64,000 bases of DNA from positions 2,356,001 to 2,420,000 of the forward strand of contig NZ_CP108529.1 in the NCBI RefSeq assembly GCF_036002945.1, given 5' to 3'. The stretch comes from Streptomyces sp. NBC_01224 (lineage in GTDB: Bacteria > Actinomycetota > Actinomycetes > Streptomycetales > Streptomycetaceae). Positions 45,143 to 54,406 of the stretch are shown here, piece after piece. The position numbers and the translations under genes were made by a program. The notes beneath the pieces were generated by a model. It searched no databases. It saw only the letters and a list, made by a program, of their open reading frames with translations, and had not been told where the DNA came from. Each line of letters starts with the position of its first letter. Within the stretch, counting starts at the first letter, position 1.

Positions 45143-46291
45143 TCACGGCGGTTGCTGTATTGCCGCCGTGGAGGTCGCCGGAGCGGGGCCGGAGGTGCGC
45201 TGGATGCAGACCATGGCGGCGTCGTCGCCCAGGTGCCCGCCGACATGGCTCAGCAGGTCGGCGCGCAGGTGGTGGACCAGGGCCTGGGGACTGTCGTGCA
45301 CCTGAGAGGCGGCACGCTCGGCCAGCGGGTAGAAGACCCTGCCGGAGTCCCGGGCCTCCACCACGCCGTCGGTGTACAGCAGCAGCAGGTCCCCGGGCTC
45401 CAGTGCGAAGGTGTCCACCAGGTACTCCGTTGTGGTCAGCTCGCCCAGGCCCAGCGGCGGCGCGGGACGGGTGGCGTTGAGCGCGGTGACCTGCCCATCG
45501 CGTAGCAGCAAGGGGGGCGGGTGCCCGCAGCTGATCATCTCCACCTTTGGACCCGCGTCGGGAATGTCGATGACCGCGGCGGTGATGAAGCACTCCCCCT
45601 CCTGCTCCGACTCGGTGGGTTCGACCATGCTCCAGCACACGCTGTTCTCCAGGTAGGCCATGAGGTCGGGTAGGGAGGACTGCCGGTGTGCGGCCGCCCG
45701 GAACGCACCTAGCAGCAGCGCGGCATCACCGATCGCGGTCAGGCCCTTGCCCCTCGCATCCCCGATGATCAGTCTGGTGCCGGCCGAGGTGCGGGTGGCC
45801 GCATACAGGTCGCCGCCGATCTGTGCCTGCTCCTCCGCCGCGAGATACACCGACGCCACCCGCAGTGGCCCGATCCGCCGCGGCAGTGGTCTGAGCACCG
45901 CTCGCTGCGTGGCCTCCGACACCGTCCGCACCTGCGCCAGTTCACGACCGTACCGGTCCCGCAGCCACCGGAACACCGTCACGATCGTCGAGACCACCAC
46001 CACGGCGACGATCTGCGCGCCGATGCCCTCCGTGGTCAGGATCTGGAGCCCCACGCCGATACCGAACAGGGCCGCCACGGCGATGGCTCCGACCAGGGCG
46101 GTCAGGAGGGGGCCGGCGAAAGAGGCGGTGAGCGCGGGCGCCACGATCAGCAGGGGGCCCAACGGCACGTCGGGCCCGATCGTTGCGTCGGCCAGCACGA
46201 TGCCCGCGATCAGAGCGAGCGGGATCGCCAGCAGAGCATCGCTGGCCTGCCAGGAATGCTGGCGGAACGAGAGCCGCCGCCACAGTCCCAT
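45143..46291 (-). CDS. Membrane-anchored PP2C (SpoIIE/RsbU-type) serine phosphatase
   Basis: A 382-aa protein with three to four N-terminal membrane helices (about 18-110) followed by a SpoIIE-type phosphatase domain (about 145-365). Metal-binding motifs are AQIGGDLYAA, GDARGKGL, LLLYTDGVVEARD and GDDAAMV. In Streptomyces such enzymes dephosphorylate anti-anti-sigma factors in stress pathways. No partner anti-sigma gene is adjacent. It is intact although surrounded by decayed genes. It is the last complete gene of the inserted region. Confidence 0.87.
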   Translation of the reverse strand: MGLWRRLSFRQHSWQASDALLAIPLALIAGIVLADATIGPDVPLGPLLIVAPALTASFAGPLLTALVGAIAVAALFGIGVGLQILTTEGIGAQIVAVVVVSTIVTVFRWLRDRYGRELAQVRTVSEATQRAVLRPLPRRIGPLRVASVYLAAEEQAQIGGDLYAATRTSAGTRLIIGDARGKGLTAIGDAALLLGAFRAAAHRQSSLPDLMAYLENSVCWSMVEPTESEQEGECFITAAVIDIPDAGPKVEMISCGHPPPLLLRDGQVTALNATRPAPPLGLGELTTTEYLVDTFALEPGDLLLLYTDGVVEARDSGRVFYPLAERAASQVHDSPQALVHHLRADLLSHVGGHLGDDAAMVCIQRTSGPAPATSTAAIQQPP

Positions 46292-46505
46292 GCCTCCGGT
46301 TTAACATCCGCTCGGCGGTCCCGCAGGTCGGTCCCCGGTCCCGCTGGAGCGGTCTTGGCCGTGACCGTCCGCAGCTGGCGAGGTCGCCATGGGCAGAAGG
46401 CCACGGTCGCGTCATCTCCTGACGTGTCACGCGGCCACCGGGGTCCTCCGCGACGACTTCGGGGTCGAGCCCCGTTGTCCAGTGGGTCGGCTGGTACGAC
46501 ACCAG

Positions 46506-46709
46506 GCGCCCCGCAAGATGTGGCCGACCGGTCCCGCCGCCGTGGGCATTGATCTCAAGGGCCGTATTCCTGCCGGAGAACTGTCGTTCACCGGCCGCGC
46601 ACTTGGCCGGCTCTCCGACATCGGCTGGACACCGACCGTGGCCGCGCGGCTGCTGCGCCGTGCCGGGGCGCAGGGAGTGTTTCCGCTGGTCCTTGTCGTT
46701 CAGGCGTGA
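46506..46709 (+). pseudogene. recQ: 3' remnant of a resident recQ with internal deletion
   Basis: In one frame to TGA 46709 it encodes PRKMWPTG, then GIDLKGRIP, GRALGRLSDIGW, aligned to residues 516-554 of the intact RecQ, and then jumps to VAARLLRRAGAQGVFPLVL, aligned to residues 697-715. The missing piece equals residues 555-693 (about 417 bp). In the intact gene CGGCTGG occurs at both edges of that piece, so a deletion between short repeats is likely. DNA identity to the intact copy is roughly 70% by eye. Confidence 0.8.
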
Positions 46710-46926
46710 CAGGAGGCGTCATCCAGGCACGGCGTGGGCAGGGATATCAGAGTCATTCCGGCTGATTCCCGTCAGCTGCGCCAATTGCTCGTTGCCGCCC
46801 ACCGATACGCCAGGAAGAATTGGACTCGCTCCCCGCACGGCCCTTTCGCGGCCCGGAAGGGCCGTGCCGCGGTGCGCCCCCACCCGACCCTGCCCGCACC
46901 GTGGGCGCGTATGCGAAGGGAGGATC

Positions 46927-47565
46927 GTGACCTTCGGATTCGCTCCGTCCGCAGCCACTTCGATGTCGGCGTCCTCGGCATCCGCCGATTCCGCCAACCG
47001 CCTTGCCAGGATGCTCGAACCGGCCGAGTGGGCCGAAGCGGGCATACCGTTGCTGCGCAGTCCCCGCGAGGTTGTCAGCGGCCTGCACGCCCGACACCGG
47101 CCAACCCCGGCGACGGCTGTCGTCGCCGTACTCGACCATGAGGAACACCTCACGGCCAGCGCCTCGTTCGCCCGCCGCTCCATAGCCGCAGACGGCTGGG
47201 AGTTCCGCAACGCGCTGCTGGCGCATCTGCGACGGGTCATCCCGCACGACCTGCGCCGCCGCACACCTGTCCGTACCGCAGTCCTGCTCTACTGCCGTGA
47301 GGGGGACGAGCGTTGGACGGAGGAGGATGGAGCGTGGATGTGGGGCCTGCGGGACGCCTGCACATTGCACGGCCTTCGGTGCGGCGCGTACATCACGCTG
47401 ACCCGCGACGGCTGGCAGGTGCTGGGCGAGGGCCGGGGCGGGCGTCGGCCCACCTCGACATCACAGCCGTTCGCTCCTGCCGACATATCGCTCGACCACG
47501 ATCCGGTCCCGCTGCGCACCGGCGGCGGTGCTGCTCAGTCGCTGCGACGCACCGCGGCACGCTGA
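46927..47565 (+). CDS. Hypothetical protein
   Basis: A 212-aa cytoplasmic protein, GTG start with GGGAGG 5 nt upstream (strong). The N-terminal 25 residues are Ala/Ser-rich; the rest is a mixed alpha/beta domain with LLRSPREVVSGLHARHRP, AVVAVLDHEEHLTAS and VRTAVLLYCREGDERW as the best-defined parts. I do not recognise the family. It immediately follows the recQ remnant and probably followed intact recQ in the ancestral order. A strong hairpin lies 1 bp past the stop. Confidence 0.75.
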   Translation: MTFGFAPSAATSMSASSASADSANRLARMLEPAEWAEAGIPLLRSPREVVSGLHARHRPTPATAVVAVLDHEEHLTASASFARRSIAADGWEFRNALLAHLRRVIPHDLRRRTPVRTAVLLYCREGDERWTEEDGAWMWGLRDACTLHGLRCGAYITLTRDGWQVLGEGRGGRRPTSTSQPFAPADISLDHDPVPLRTGGGAAQSLRRTAAR

Positions 47566-47566
47566 C

Positions 47567-47614
47567 CCGTGGTTGCGGACCCGGCCGCCCTGTCGGGCAG
47601 CCGGGTCACCACGG
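47567..47614. terminator. Bidirectional terminator between convergent genes
   Basis: A nested hairpin: CCGTGGT with ACCACGG (outer 7 bp), GACCCGGC with GCCGGGTC (middle 8 bp) and GCCC with GGGC (inner). It sits between the convergent genes ending at 47565 and 47633. Confidence 0.8.
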
Positions 47615-47632
47615 CCCTGTGTCCTCTACGGA

Positions 47633-48253
47633 TCAGACGCCGACGCCGAGCACCGCGTTGATCCGCTGCGGGTCCCCGCACACGATCAGCAGGGCACCGG
47701 CGTGTTCCCGCGCACCGGACAGTGCGCCGGCAACGGCGTCACCGCTGTCGCCGTTGACGGCGACGATCACCACGGGGCGGGGCTTCACCCGCTCCGTGGC
47801 TGCGGCACCGGCGAAGAAGACGTCATCGCCGGCTTCGTGCTGCGCCCAGTAGGCGGCCTCGCCGAAGGAGAGTTCGTGCACCGCCCACGGGTGCTGCTCA
47901 CCAGTGGTGAGCACCAGGATGTCGCCTGGTGCGCGTCCGGAGTCGAGCAGCAGGTCCACCGCTTCGTCGGCAGCGTCGAGTGCGCCGGCAGCCGAGGCAG
48001 GGATCAGCTGGATCTGCGGTGCGGAACGATTCTCCGGCCGGGCCGCCTGGGGCTGGCCGGAGGTGGAGTGCGGACGCTGCGCCGGGGGCGCGGGCCTCGC
48101 GGGGCCGGGTCCCGGGCGACCGGGGCGCGGCATGGCCGCTGAACGCGGACCGGGTACAGGACGGGGGGTCGACGCGGTGCGGCCTGCGGCCGGAGAGACG
48201 CGGGGACCCTGGACGCTCTCGTGAATCTGAGGCTCCTCGGGGATGAGAGGCAT
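47633..48253 (-). CDS. Proline-rich protein with helicase-C-like domain
   Basis: A 206-aa protein. Residues 1-85 are Pro/Arg/Ala-rich and disordered. Residues about 90-206 form an alpha/beta domain (AVDLLLDSGRAPGDILVLTTG, RPVVIVAVNGDSGD, GALLIVCGDPQRI) that resembles the C-terminal (UvrD-like) part of some SF1 helicases without the ATPase core. No catalytic residues can be named. It starts at ATG 48253, 60 bp downstream of rnhB, and is likely in its operon. Confidence 0.65.
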   Translation of the reverse strand: MPLIPEEPQIHESVQGPRVSPAAGRTASTPRPVPGPRSAAMPRPGRPGPGPARPAPPAQRPHSTSGQPQAARPENRSAPQIQLIPASAAGALDAADEAVDLLLDSGRAPGDILVLTTGEQHPWAVHELSFGEAAYWAQHEAGDDVFFAGAAATERVKPRPVVIVAVNGDSGDAVAGALSGAREHAGALLIVCGDPQRINAVLGVGV

Positions 48254-48313
48254 GGGTGGTTGTCTATCAAACGCCGACACGCAAGGCATCAGCGGGTGGG
48301 TACATGTGCGCAA

Positions 48314-49024
48314 TCAGAAGTCGAAGCCGAGTTGGCCCCCGCTTTCCAGTGCAGCCGCCTCGGCGGAGAAGCGGACCTTCTTGAGGTGCTGCCACCTGGG
48401 CAGCGCGTCGAGGTAGGACCACGAGAGGCGGTGGTGGGGTGTGGGTCCCCACTCCTCCAGCGCGGCCCTGTGCACGGGCGACGGGTAACCGGCGTTGGCA
48501 CCGAAGGCGAAGGCGGCGTACTCGCCGGAATCCGCGCCCAGTTCGGCCATCATCGTGTCCCGTCGGACCTTCGCGATCACCGAAGCAGCAGCGACCGCGA
48601 TACAGGACTGGTCGCCCTTGATCACTGTGCGGACCTGCCACGGCCGTCCCAGGTAGTCGTGTTTGCCATCGAGTATCACCGCGTCGGGCCGCACCGGCAG
48701 GGCTTCGAGGGCGCGCACAGCGGCAAGGCGCAGTGCAGCCGTCATCCCCAGGTCGTCGATCTCCTGCGGTGAGGCATCACCCAGGCCGAACGCGGTGACC
48801 CAGCGCTCCAGCAACGGGGCCAGCTCCGCGCGGCGCTTGGGGCTGATCAACTTGGAGTCGGTGAGTCCGGCGGGAGGTCTGCGAAGGCCTGTGATGGCCG
48901 CACACACAGTGACCGGACCCGCCCACGCTCCGCGTCCGACCTCGTCGACACCGGCGACGGTCTTGGCACCAGTGGTAGCGCGCAGTGAGCGCTCGACGGT
49001 GTGCGTGGGTGGTTCGTACGGCAT
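48314..49024 (-). CDS. rnhB: Ribonuclease HII
   Basis: A 236-aa RNase HII that removes single ribonucleotides and RNA primers from DNA. The acidic active site is visible: Asp and Glu in [14 protein letters not shown], Asp in ILDGKHDYL, and the last acidic residue in the [10 protein letters not shown] region. [23 protein letters not shown] is the usual C-terminal signature. The ATG at 49024 gives the family length; upstream in-frame codons are not conserved. The next gene follows at 60 bp. Confidence 0.95.
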   Translation of the reverse strand: MPYEPPTHTVERSLRATTGAKTVAGVDEVGRGAWAGPVTVCAAITGLRRPPAGLTDSKLISPKRRAELAPLLERWVTAFGLGDASPQEIDDLGMTAALRLAAVRALEALPVRPDAVILDGKHDYLGRPWQVRTVIKGDQSCIAVAAASVIAKVRRDTMMAELGADSGEYAAFAFGANAGYPSPVHRAALEEWGPTPHHRLSWSYLDALPRWQHLKKVRFSAEAAALESGGQLGFDF

Positions 49025-49548
49025 GGCGCCTGTCAGCGTACGCCGATGGGGACGCCGACAACACCCCGGGGCGCCCGACGGCCGCCCCGGCCGCACACCG
49101 AGCCACAGAGCGGATTGCGGCACGGTCATGGGCACCGGCGTTCAGTTTGCTGCGGTACATGCGTCCGAGGAGCTGTGCGTACGAAGCCGGTGCTCACGAA
49201 GTGTTGTGCAGACACCAGGAAAACGCGACTGAGGATCACCGACTGAGGGTGCCCAGCAGTGACTGCATCACATTCGTGAAGTACGGAACGCAGCGCGGAA
49301 CCCGGGCGGCGGCGGACCTTCTGCCACTCGCACAGAGCGTTGAGCACGCCGCCTCAGCCCCACACACCAGGTGCAGGCCGCACCGCGGTCGCTCGACCTG
49401 CACCTGTGCGGCTCAGTCCACGTCAGTACGGGTCGTAGGGATCGTACGGATCGTCTTCGTCACCCCCGCGATCGCTGCCTCCGCTGCTCGTACGCGAAGC
49501 GTTGCATGCCTGCGCCAGATCGCTCGAACCCCGCTTTCTCAGAGGTCG
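49025..49548. other. 524-bp region without a credible gene
   Basis: Upstream of rnhB. On the minus strand a short open frame ends at 49423 with GGDEDDPYDPYDPY-stop, a tail seen on some actinobacterial proteins, but no start codon or family was found, so it may be the end of a lost gene. The rnhB promoter must lie near 49025-49120. Nothing else seen. Confidence 0.4.
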
Positions 49549-50799
49549 TTAACCCCCTCTCAGAATGTCCCGGGCCCGCGCCTCGCCCCAGCTGGTGGCG
49601 TACCAGGGATCGTCGGAGTCTCGCAGCGACCGTTCAATATCCATGAGGGCACAGGAGCGGAGCGGCTCGGGCAGTGTGTCCAGAGCGGGTACGGCGTCGG
49701 CCGACAGGCCCCGGAGGTAGTCGATGTCGATCGAGTGGTCGTTGCGGTACCGCTGAACGTTCTGCTCCGCCACCAGCCCGTCGGGCGAGATCAGTCCGAA
49801 CGCGAGCACGGCGACGGCTGCGCTCGCAGCCACGGTTCGCGGCAGCAGGCGGGCGCCGAACGCTCCGGCTGCCGTGGTCAGGACGAGCACCACGCCCAGC
49901 CAGAGTTCCACCGCAGCCACGGATATTCGCAGCCGCGTCAGACCGTACGCATCGACGTACAGGTCCATGCGCCTCAGCGCGGACGCCACGACGATGAGCG
50001 TGAGCAGGCAGAGCACGCCGAGCACGCTCCGGACGAGAGTGCGGTCGCTCCCCCGTCCGCGAGGGGCCCAGCGCAGGGCGAGTGCGATCACCAGCAGCGT
50101 GAGGAGTGTGGCCCAGAGAAGCTGCCACGAAATACCGCGCCCAACCGGCCTCGGGAGCCTGCCATGCGCTCGCGCACGCCTCGCCCGCCCCAGGCCAGAC
50201 CGTCGGCGACGGAGCTGAACAGGCCCAGTGAGCCGAGAAACACCCCGAGCCAGCTGCGGCTGCCGTGCAGGGCGAGTGAGCCCAGGGCGACGGCCGACAC
50301 AACGGCGAGGAAGGTGGGCCATCCGGCGTCCCGAAGGGCCGGGACGGCGAGGAGCGCCAAGCCACTGACCGCCCAGACAGCTGTCCATGGGCGGAGGCGA
50401 CGGCCGGCCGCCCGTGCGGCAAAGAAGGCCGCGAGCGCTGCGGGGACCGCGACGATCAGCAGATTCAGGCCGAGGCCGTCACCCAGCAGCAGGGCGCTCA
50501 GTATCGCGGTGGCAAGGACGGAGTAGAGCGTCGCGCTCTGAATGAGGGCGGGCCTGGCCGGGCGCAGCCGCGAGAGCGCCGGGGCCTGGGGTTGGCGGCC
50601 GCCAGGGGTTGGGCGAATGCTGTTGCCCGCCCGGTTGCGCGTATGCCGGCACTTTCGGCGGCTCGGGAGCGGCTCCGCGAGGCTCCGGCAGCGAAGCCTT
50701 CGACAATGCGGCCAACTCGGACGTCCCGGCCTGACCCGACGGCTCGGACCGCTCGGATGCATCTTCCTGCCGGGGCGTTTCTGACGTGTGATCGGACAT
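49549..50799 (-). pseudogene. Decayed DUF4173 membrane protein
   Basis: It starts at 50799 (MSDHTSETPRQEDASERSE) in one frame; the first membrane helices (SATLYSVLATAILSALLLGD, WLGVFLGSLGLFSSVADGLAW) are in a second frame from about 50590; after about 50150 the sequence jumps to the C-terminal helices and tail (WATLLTLLVIALALRW, VDAYGLTRLRISVAAVELWLG, ISPDGLVAEQNVQRY) of DUF4173 proteins. The central helices appear to be missing. At least one frameshift plus one internal deletion; not functional. Confidence 0.75.
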
Positions 50800-51028
50800 G
50801 GGCCGCCCACCGGGGTCTGCACGCACCGCCGCTGGGCAGCGCGGGGGCACCCCGGCGTCTCATTTCGGTGCACACCCATCAGGATGATCACCGAGGGCGG
50901 CGTGGCCGAAGGAGTAGCTTCCCCTTACTGTCTCCGACCGCGTGAGGAAGGGCTGTGGCAGTACCGTGACAGTGGGATGGCCCAGCTGACGCGGCCGCAT
51001 CGTGGGCGGCGCTGTCGTCGCCTTCGGA

Positions 51029-51931
51029 CTATTGCGGGAGCCAGTCCGGCAGCTCTTCCGTCTGTGCCGACCAGTCGGCAGGCGGTGCGCCCGCCTTGCC
51101 CGCTGCGACGATCCCTCCGACGATCGCACAGGTCGTGTCGACGTCGCCGCCCGCTTGGGCCGTCAGCCAGAAAGCCTGCTCGAAATCTCCAAGGTTCTGT
51201 GCCGCCGACCAGAGGGCGAACGGAACGGTGTCATGCGCACTGGTACGTCGGCCGTTGCCGAGCACCGCGGCGACCGTCCCGGCATCACCGTAGTCGAGCA
51301 TGTCGCGTGCACGGCGCAGTCCGGCACCGACCGCGCTACGCGGTACGAGTGCGATCACGCCGTCGAGGAGCTCTGTCGGAGTGGGTGGTCCCGCGGTTGC
51401 CGCCGCCAGAGAGGCTGCGGCCGCAACCGCCATCGCGCCCACGACTGCCTCGCGATGCTGGTGCGTGGGGTACGAGGAGATCTCGGCCTGGTGTGTGGCC
51501 TGCTCCGGATCGTCCGCGTACCAGGCGCCGAGCGGCGCAATGCGCATCGCCGAGCCGTTGCCCCAGGAGCCCTGGCCCTTGAACAGTGCCGACGCCAGCT
51601 CCCGCCAGTCGCCGCCTTCCCGTACCAGCCTGAGCAGCCGGTTCACGGCGGGGCCGTATCCCCGGTCGAAGTCATGATGCTCGGCGAAGGAACGAGCGAG
51701 CGCGTCCTGATCGATTCGCTCGTGACCCACCAGCACGGCCAGCACCGACGAGGCCATCTCGGTGTCGTCCGTCCACTGCCAGGGGCCGGGGGGGAGTTCG
51801 CGCTGCTTCAGCAGCGGATAGTTGGCGGGCACAAAGAACTGGGAACCCAGTGCGTCCCCCACGGACAGCCCTCGCAGGCTGGCGAGGGCGCGTTCGAAAC
51901 GTTGGTCGGAAGCAGAGTCAGCGGTTGTCAT
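51029..51931 (-). CDS. ADP-ribosylglycohydrolase family protein
   Basis: A 300-aa all-alpha dinuclear-metal enzyme of the DraG/ARH group. Metal-binding motifs are GLSVGDALG near the N-terminus, QWTDDTEM (near 52-59) and GGDVDTTCAIVGG near the C-terminus. It would remove ADP-ribose from proteins or other targets; no ADP-ribosyltransferase gene is adjacent. Length is normal. It is followed upstream, in the same direction, by the histidine phosphatase with a 12-bp gap, so they are likely co-transcribed. Confidence 0.9.
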   Translation of the reverse strand: MTTADSASDQRFERALASLRGLSVGDALGSQFFVPANYPLLKQRELPPGPWQWTDDTEMASSVLAVLVGHERIDQDALARSFAEHHDFDRGYGPAVNRLLRLVREGGDWRELASALFKGQGSWGNGSAMRIAPLGAWYADDPEQATHQAEISSYPTHQHREAVVGAMAVAAAASLAAATAGPPTPTELLDGVIALVPRSAVGAGLRRARDMLDYGDAGTVAAVLGNGRRTSAHDTVPFALWSAAQNLGDFEQAFWLTAQAGGDVDTTCAIVGGIVAAGKAGAPPADWSAQTEELPDWLPQ

Positions 51932-51943
51932 CGCCCTTCCACT

Positions 51944-52603
51944 CTATCCGGTGATGCCGTACGGCTCAGGGGTACGCCAGCGCTCGAACGGCCGGTCAAG
52001 GGTGTAGCGCCCGTCCTCTCCGAGTATGAGCGTCCGGGTCTCCCCATTGCCCGGATTGGACAGTGACTCGAACTCTGCCACCGACCAGTGGAACCAGCGC
52101 ATGCAGAACAAACGCATGGTCAGCCCGTGCGTGACCAGCAGAACATTCGGCGGGTGGTCGGGGGCTTCGAAGCTGCGGTGCAGACTCTCCAGAAAGGCCC
52201 CGACCCTGTCGTACACATCGGCTCCGGACTCTCCCTGCGCGAAACGGTAGAAGAAGTGACCGTACGCATCCCGGTATGCCTTCTGCAGCCTCACGTCGTC
52301 CCGGTCCTGCCAGTTCCCCCAGTCCTGCTCCCGCAGCCGCGGCTCCTCCCTCACACGCACCCGCTCAAGGTCCAGCCCGAGGGACCTGAACGTCTCGTGC
52401 GTGCGGCGATAGGGCGAGACATACACGCTGACCCGCTCGCCGCCGAACAGCTCGCGCAGCCGCACGCCCGTCTCCCTGGCCTGCCGCAGCCCTGTGGAGG
52501 TGAGCCTCAGCGCATGGTCCGGCTCACGCTCGTACACCGTGTCATCGGCGTTGCCCTCGGACTCCCCGTGCCGGACGAGGACAATGCGTTGCGGTCGTGC
52601 CAT
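51944..52603 (-). CDS. Histidine phosphatase (phosphoglycerate mutase-like) family protein
   Basis: A 219-aa enzyme. The phospho-acceptor is His12 in LVRHGES; the second core histidine is in LLVTHGLTM, with Arg in SPYRRTHET and Glu in REQDWGNW. It has the branch-1 phosphatase fold with a long insert typical of actinobacterial members. Substrate not predictable. It lies between the ABC-F gene (25 bp, upstream) and the ADP-ribosylglycohydrolase. Confidence 0.88.
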   Translation of the reverse strand: MARPQRIVLVRHGESEGNADDTVYEREPDHALRLTSTGLRQARETGVRLRELFGGERVSVYVSPYRRTHETFRSLGLDLERVRVREEPRLREQDWGNWQDRDDVRLQKAYRDAYGHFFYRFAQGESGADVYDRVGAFLESLHRSFEAPDHPPNVLLVTHGLTMRLFCMRWFHWSVAEFESLSNPGNGETRTLILGEDGRYTLDRPFERWRTPEPYGITG

Positions 52604-52628
52604 GTAGTGACCCTAGATCGGCTGTGGC

Positions 52629-54239
52629 TCATTCGAGCAGTTGTCCGGACTCCATCCGACGGATGTCGCCGGTGAAGCGGCGGCGCAGCAGCCGGTCGTG
52701 GGAGACCACCACCAGCGCGCCCTGCCAGAGGGTCAGAGCTTCTTCCAGCTCCTGCACGAGTCCGAGTGCCAGATGATTCGCGGGCTCGTCGAGCAGCAGC
52801 AGGTCCGCGGGCCGGGCCAGCAGACGGGCGAGGGAGAGCCGTCTGCGCTGCCCCGCGGAAAGCGATCCGACCGGCACCTGGAGATCCCGGGACCGGAACA
52901 GTCCGTACGAGAGCAGCAGTTCCGCCTGTTCTTCGTCGGTGAGCGCCAGTCCTCGGCCGAATGCCGCGAGCACACGCTCCGCCGGGCGGTGCATGGGTAT
53001 TTCCTGTGCGAGATAGCCGATTCCACCCCGCCGGACCACTCGGCCCGCGTCCGGTTCGAGTACGCCTGCCATGACGCGGAGCAGAGTGGATTTCCCTGCT
53101 CCGTTGCCACCGTGAATCAGCAGTCTGTCGCCTGCCACCACGCAGAGCCGGTCGACTGCGAGCCGATCACCGACCCGTATGTCCGTCAGGGACACCAGCT
53201 CCCCTTCGGTCGCGCCGGCCGTGGGCCGAGCGGTGAAGCGCAACGGGTCAGGCGGCCTGGGGACAGGCTCCTCCTTCAGACGCTCCAGTCGCTTGCGAGC
53301 ATTGCGGATCCGCCCGGACACCGAGGCCTGGACCCGGCCCCCAGCCCGGTCGTACGCCATCTTGTTGTTGTCCTTGATGGTGCGGCCGGCCGCGACACCG
53401 TGAGCCGTGGTCGCCGTGTACTCCTCCAGTTGTGCCGTCTCTTCACACCACTGCGCGTAGGACTGCTCCCAGCGCCGCCGCGCTGCGTTCTGCTCCGTCC
53501 GAAATCCCGCATATCCGCCGCCGTAGCGCACAACCGTCCGGCGGTCGGAGTCGACCTCCAGGACTGCTGTGGCCACGCGCTCCAAAAAGATCCGGTCGTG
53601 GGACACGGCGATCACCGTGCCGGGATGGGACCGCAGGGCACCCTCCAGCCATTCGAGAGCGGCTCCGTCCAAGTGATTGGTGGGTTCGTCGAGCAGCACC
53701 ACCTCGGGGGACGCTGCTATCAGGCAGGCGATGCCGAGCCGTGCCTGCTCACCACCGGAGAGACTGCCGAGCCTCCTTACCGGCTGTATGTGTGCCAGGC
53801 CGAGGCCGTGCATCGCCTTTTCGACGCGCGCGTCCGCTTCATATCCCCCGCGCAGCTCGAACGCCGTGAGCAAGTCTCCGTAGGCAGCCAGCGCGGCGCT
53901 GTCGGCCGTGCCGAGCTCCGCCTCGGATTCCCGCAACTTCCGCTCCATGGCGCGCAGTTCCGCCAGGGCGTCGTCGATCGCGTCCTGGACCGTGTTGTCG
54001 GGCGGCAGCCGTGGAGTCTGGGCCAGCAGACCCGTGCCGTGGCCGGCGGCTGTGAACGCACTGCCGGAAGCGGGCGGTTCGAGGCCTGCGAGCAGGCGAA
54101 GCAGCGTCGTCTTCCCCGCGCCGTTCTCCCCCACGACGCCGATCCGCTCACCTGGGCGCACGGCCAGCGAGACATCGTCGAGCAACAGCCTTTCACCGCG
54201 GGACACGGTCACGGCATGCAGAGAGATCTGCGTGGGCAA
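52629..54239 (-). CDS. ABC-F family ATPase (ribosome-protection type)
   Basis: A 536-aa protein with two ABC domains in one chain and no membrane segment: GENGAGKT, LSGGEQ and LLDEPTNHLD in the first, HGGNGAGKST, LSAGQ and LLDEPANHLA in the second. The linker between them (about 240-345) is basic and helical, the part that reaches into the ribosome. Members protect against macrolides, lincosamides or pleuromutilins, or act in translation. The start is TTG at 54239, chosen for GGAGG 5 nt upstream. It is divergent from a TetR repressor that probably controls it. Confidence 0.88.
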   Translation of the reverse strand: MPTQISLHAVTVSRGERLLLDDVSLAVRPGERIGVVGENGAGKTTLLRLLAGLEPPASGSAFTAAGHGTGLLAQTPRLPPDNTVQDAIDDALAELRAMERKLRESEAELGTADSAALAAYGDLLTAFELRGGYEADARVEKAMHGLGLAHIQPVRRLGSLSGGEQARLGIACLIAASPEVVLLDEPTNHLDGAALEWLEGALRSHPGTVIAVSHDRIFLERVATAVLEVDSDRRTVVRYGGGYAGFRTEQNAARRRWEQSYAQWCEETAQLEEYTATTAHGVAAGRTIKDNNKMAYDRAGGRVQASVSGRIRNARKRLERLKEEPVPRPPDPLRFTARPTAGATEGELVSLTDIRVGDRLAVDRLCVVAGDRLLIHGGNGAGKSTLLRVMAGVLEPDAGRVVRRGGIGYLAQEIPMHRPAERVLAAFGRGLALTDEEQAELLLSYGLFRSRDLQVPVGSLSAGQRRRLSLARLLARPADLLLLDEPANHLALGLVQELEEALTLWQGALVVVSHDRLLRRRFTGDIRRMESGQLLE

Positions 54240-54364
54240 GGGTGCCTCCGGACGCGGACAACCAACAGGCAACGGAAACAGCGGCGACCGGCGGGGAACG
54301 ACCGGGAAAAGCCCCGCTCCACCTCGCGACCGCGGATAAACGCAATCGATGTCGCATTAAGCCA

Positions 54365-54387
54365 AGTGTGGCAGACTGGAACACACT
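54365..54387. promoter_or_regulatory. Candidate TetR operator between ABC-F and TetR genes
   Basis: AGTGTG (54365-54370) and CACACT (54382-54387) are inverted around an 11-bp centre, 20 bp upstream of the TetR start. One repressor site here could cover both divergent promoters. Inferred from symmetry. Confidence 0.5.
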
Positions 54388-54406
54388 AACGCAACAGGAG
54401 TAGCAA

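Noticed and set aside
49423..49548. Possible small minus-strand gene ending DDPYDPYDPY
   Set aside because: No start codon, ribosome-binding site or upstream homology; kept only as a note on the gene-free region.
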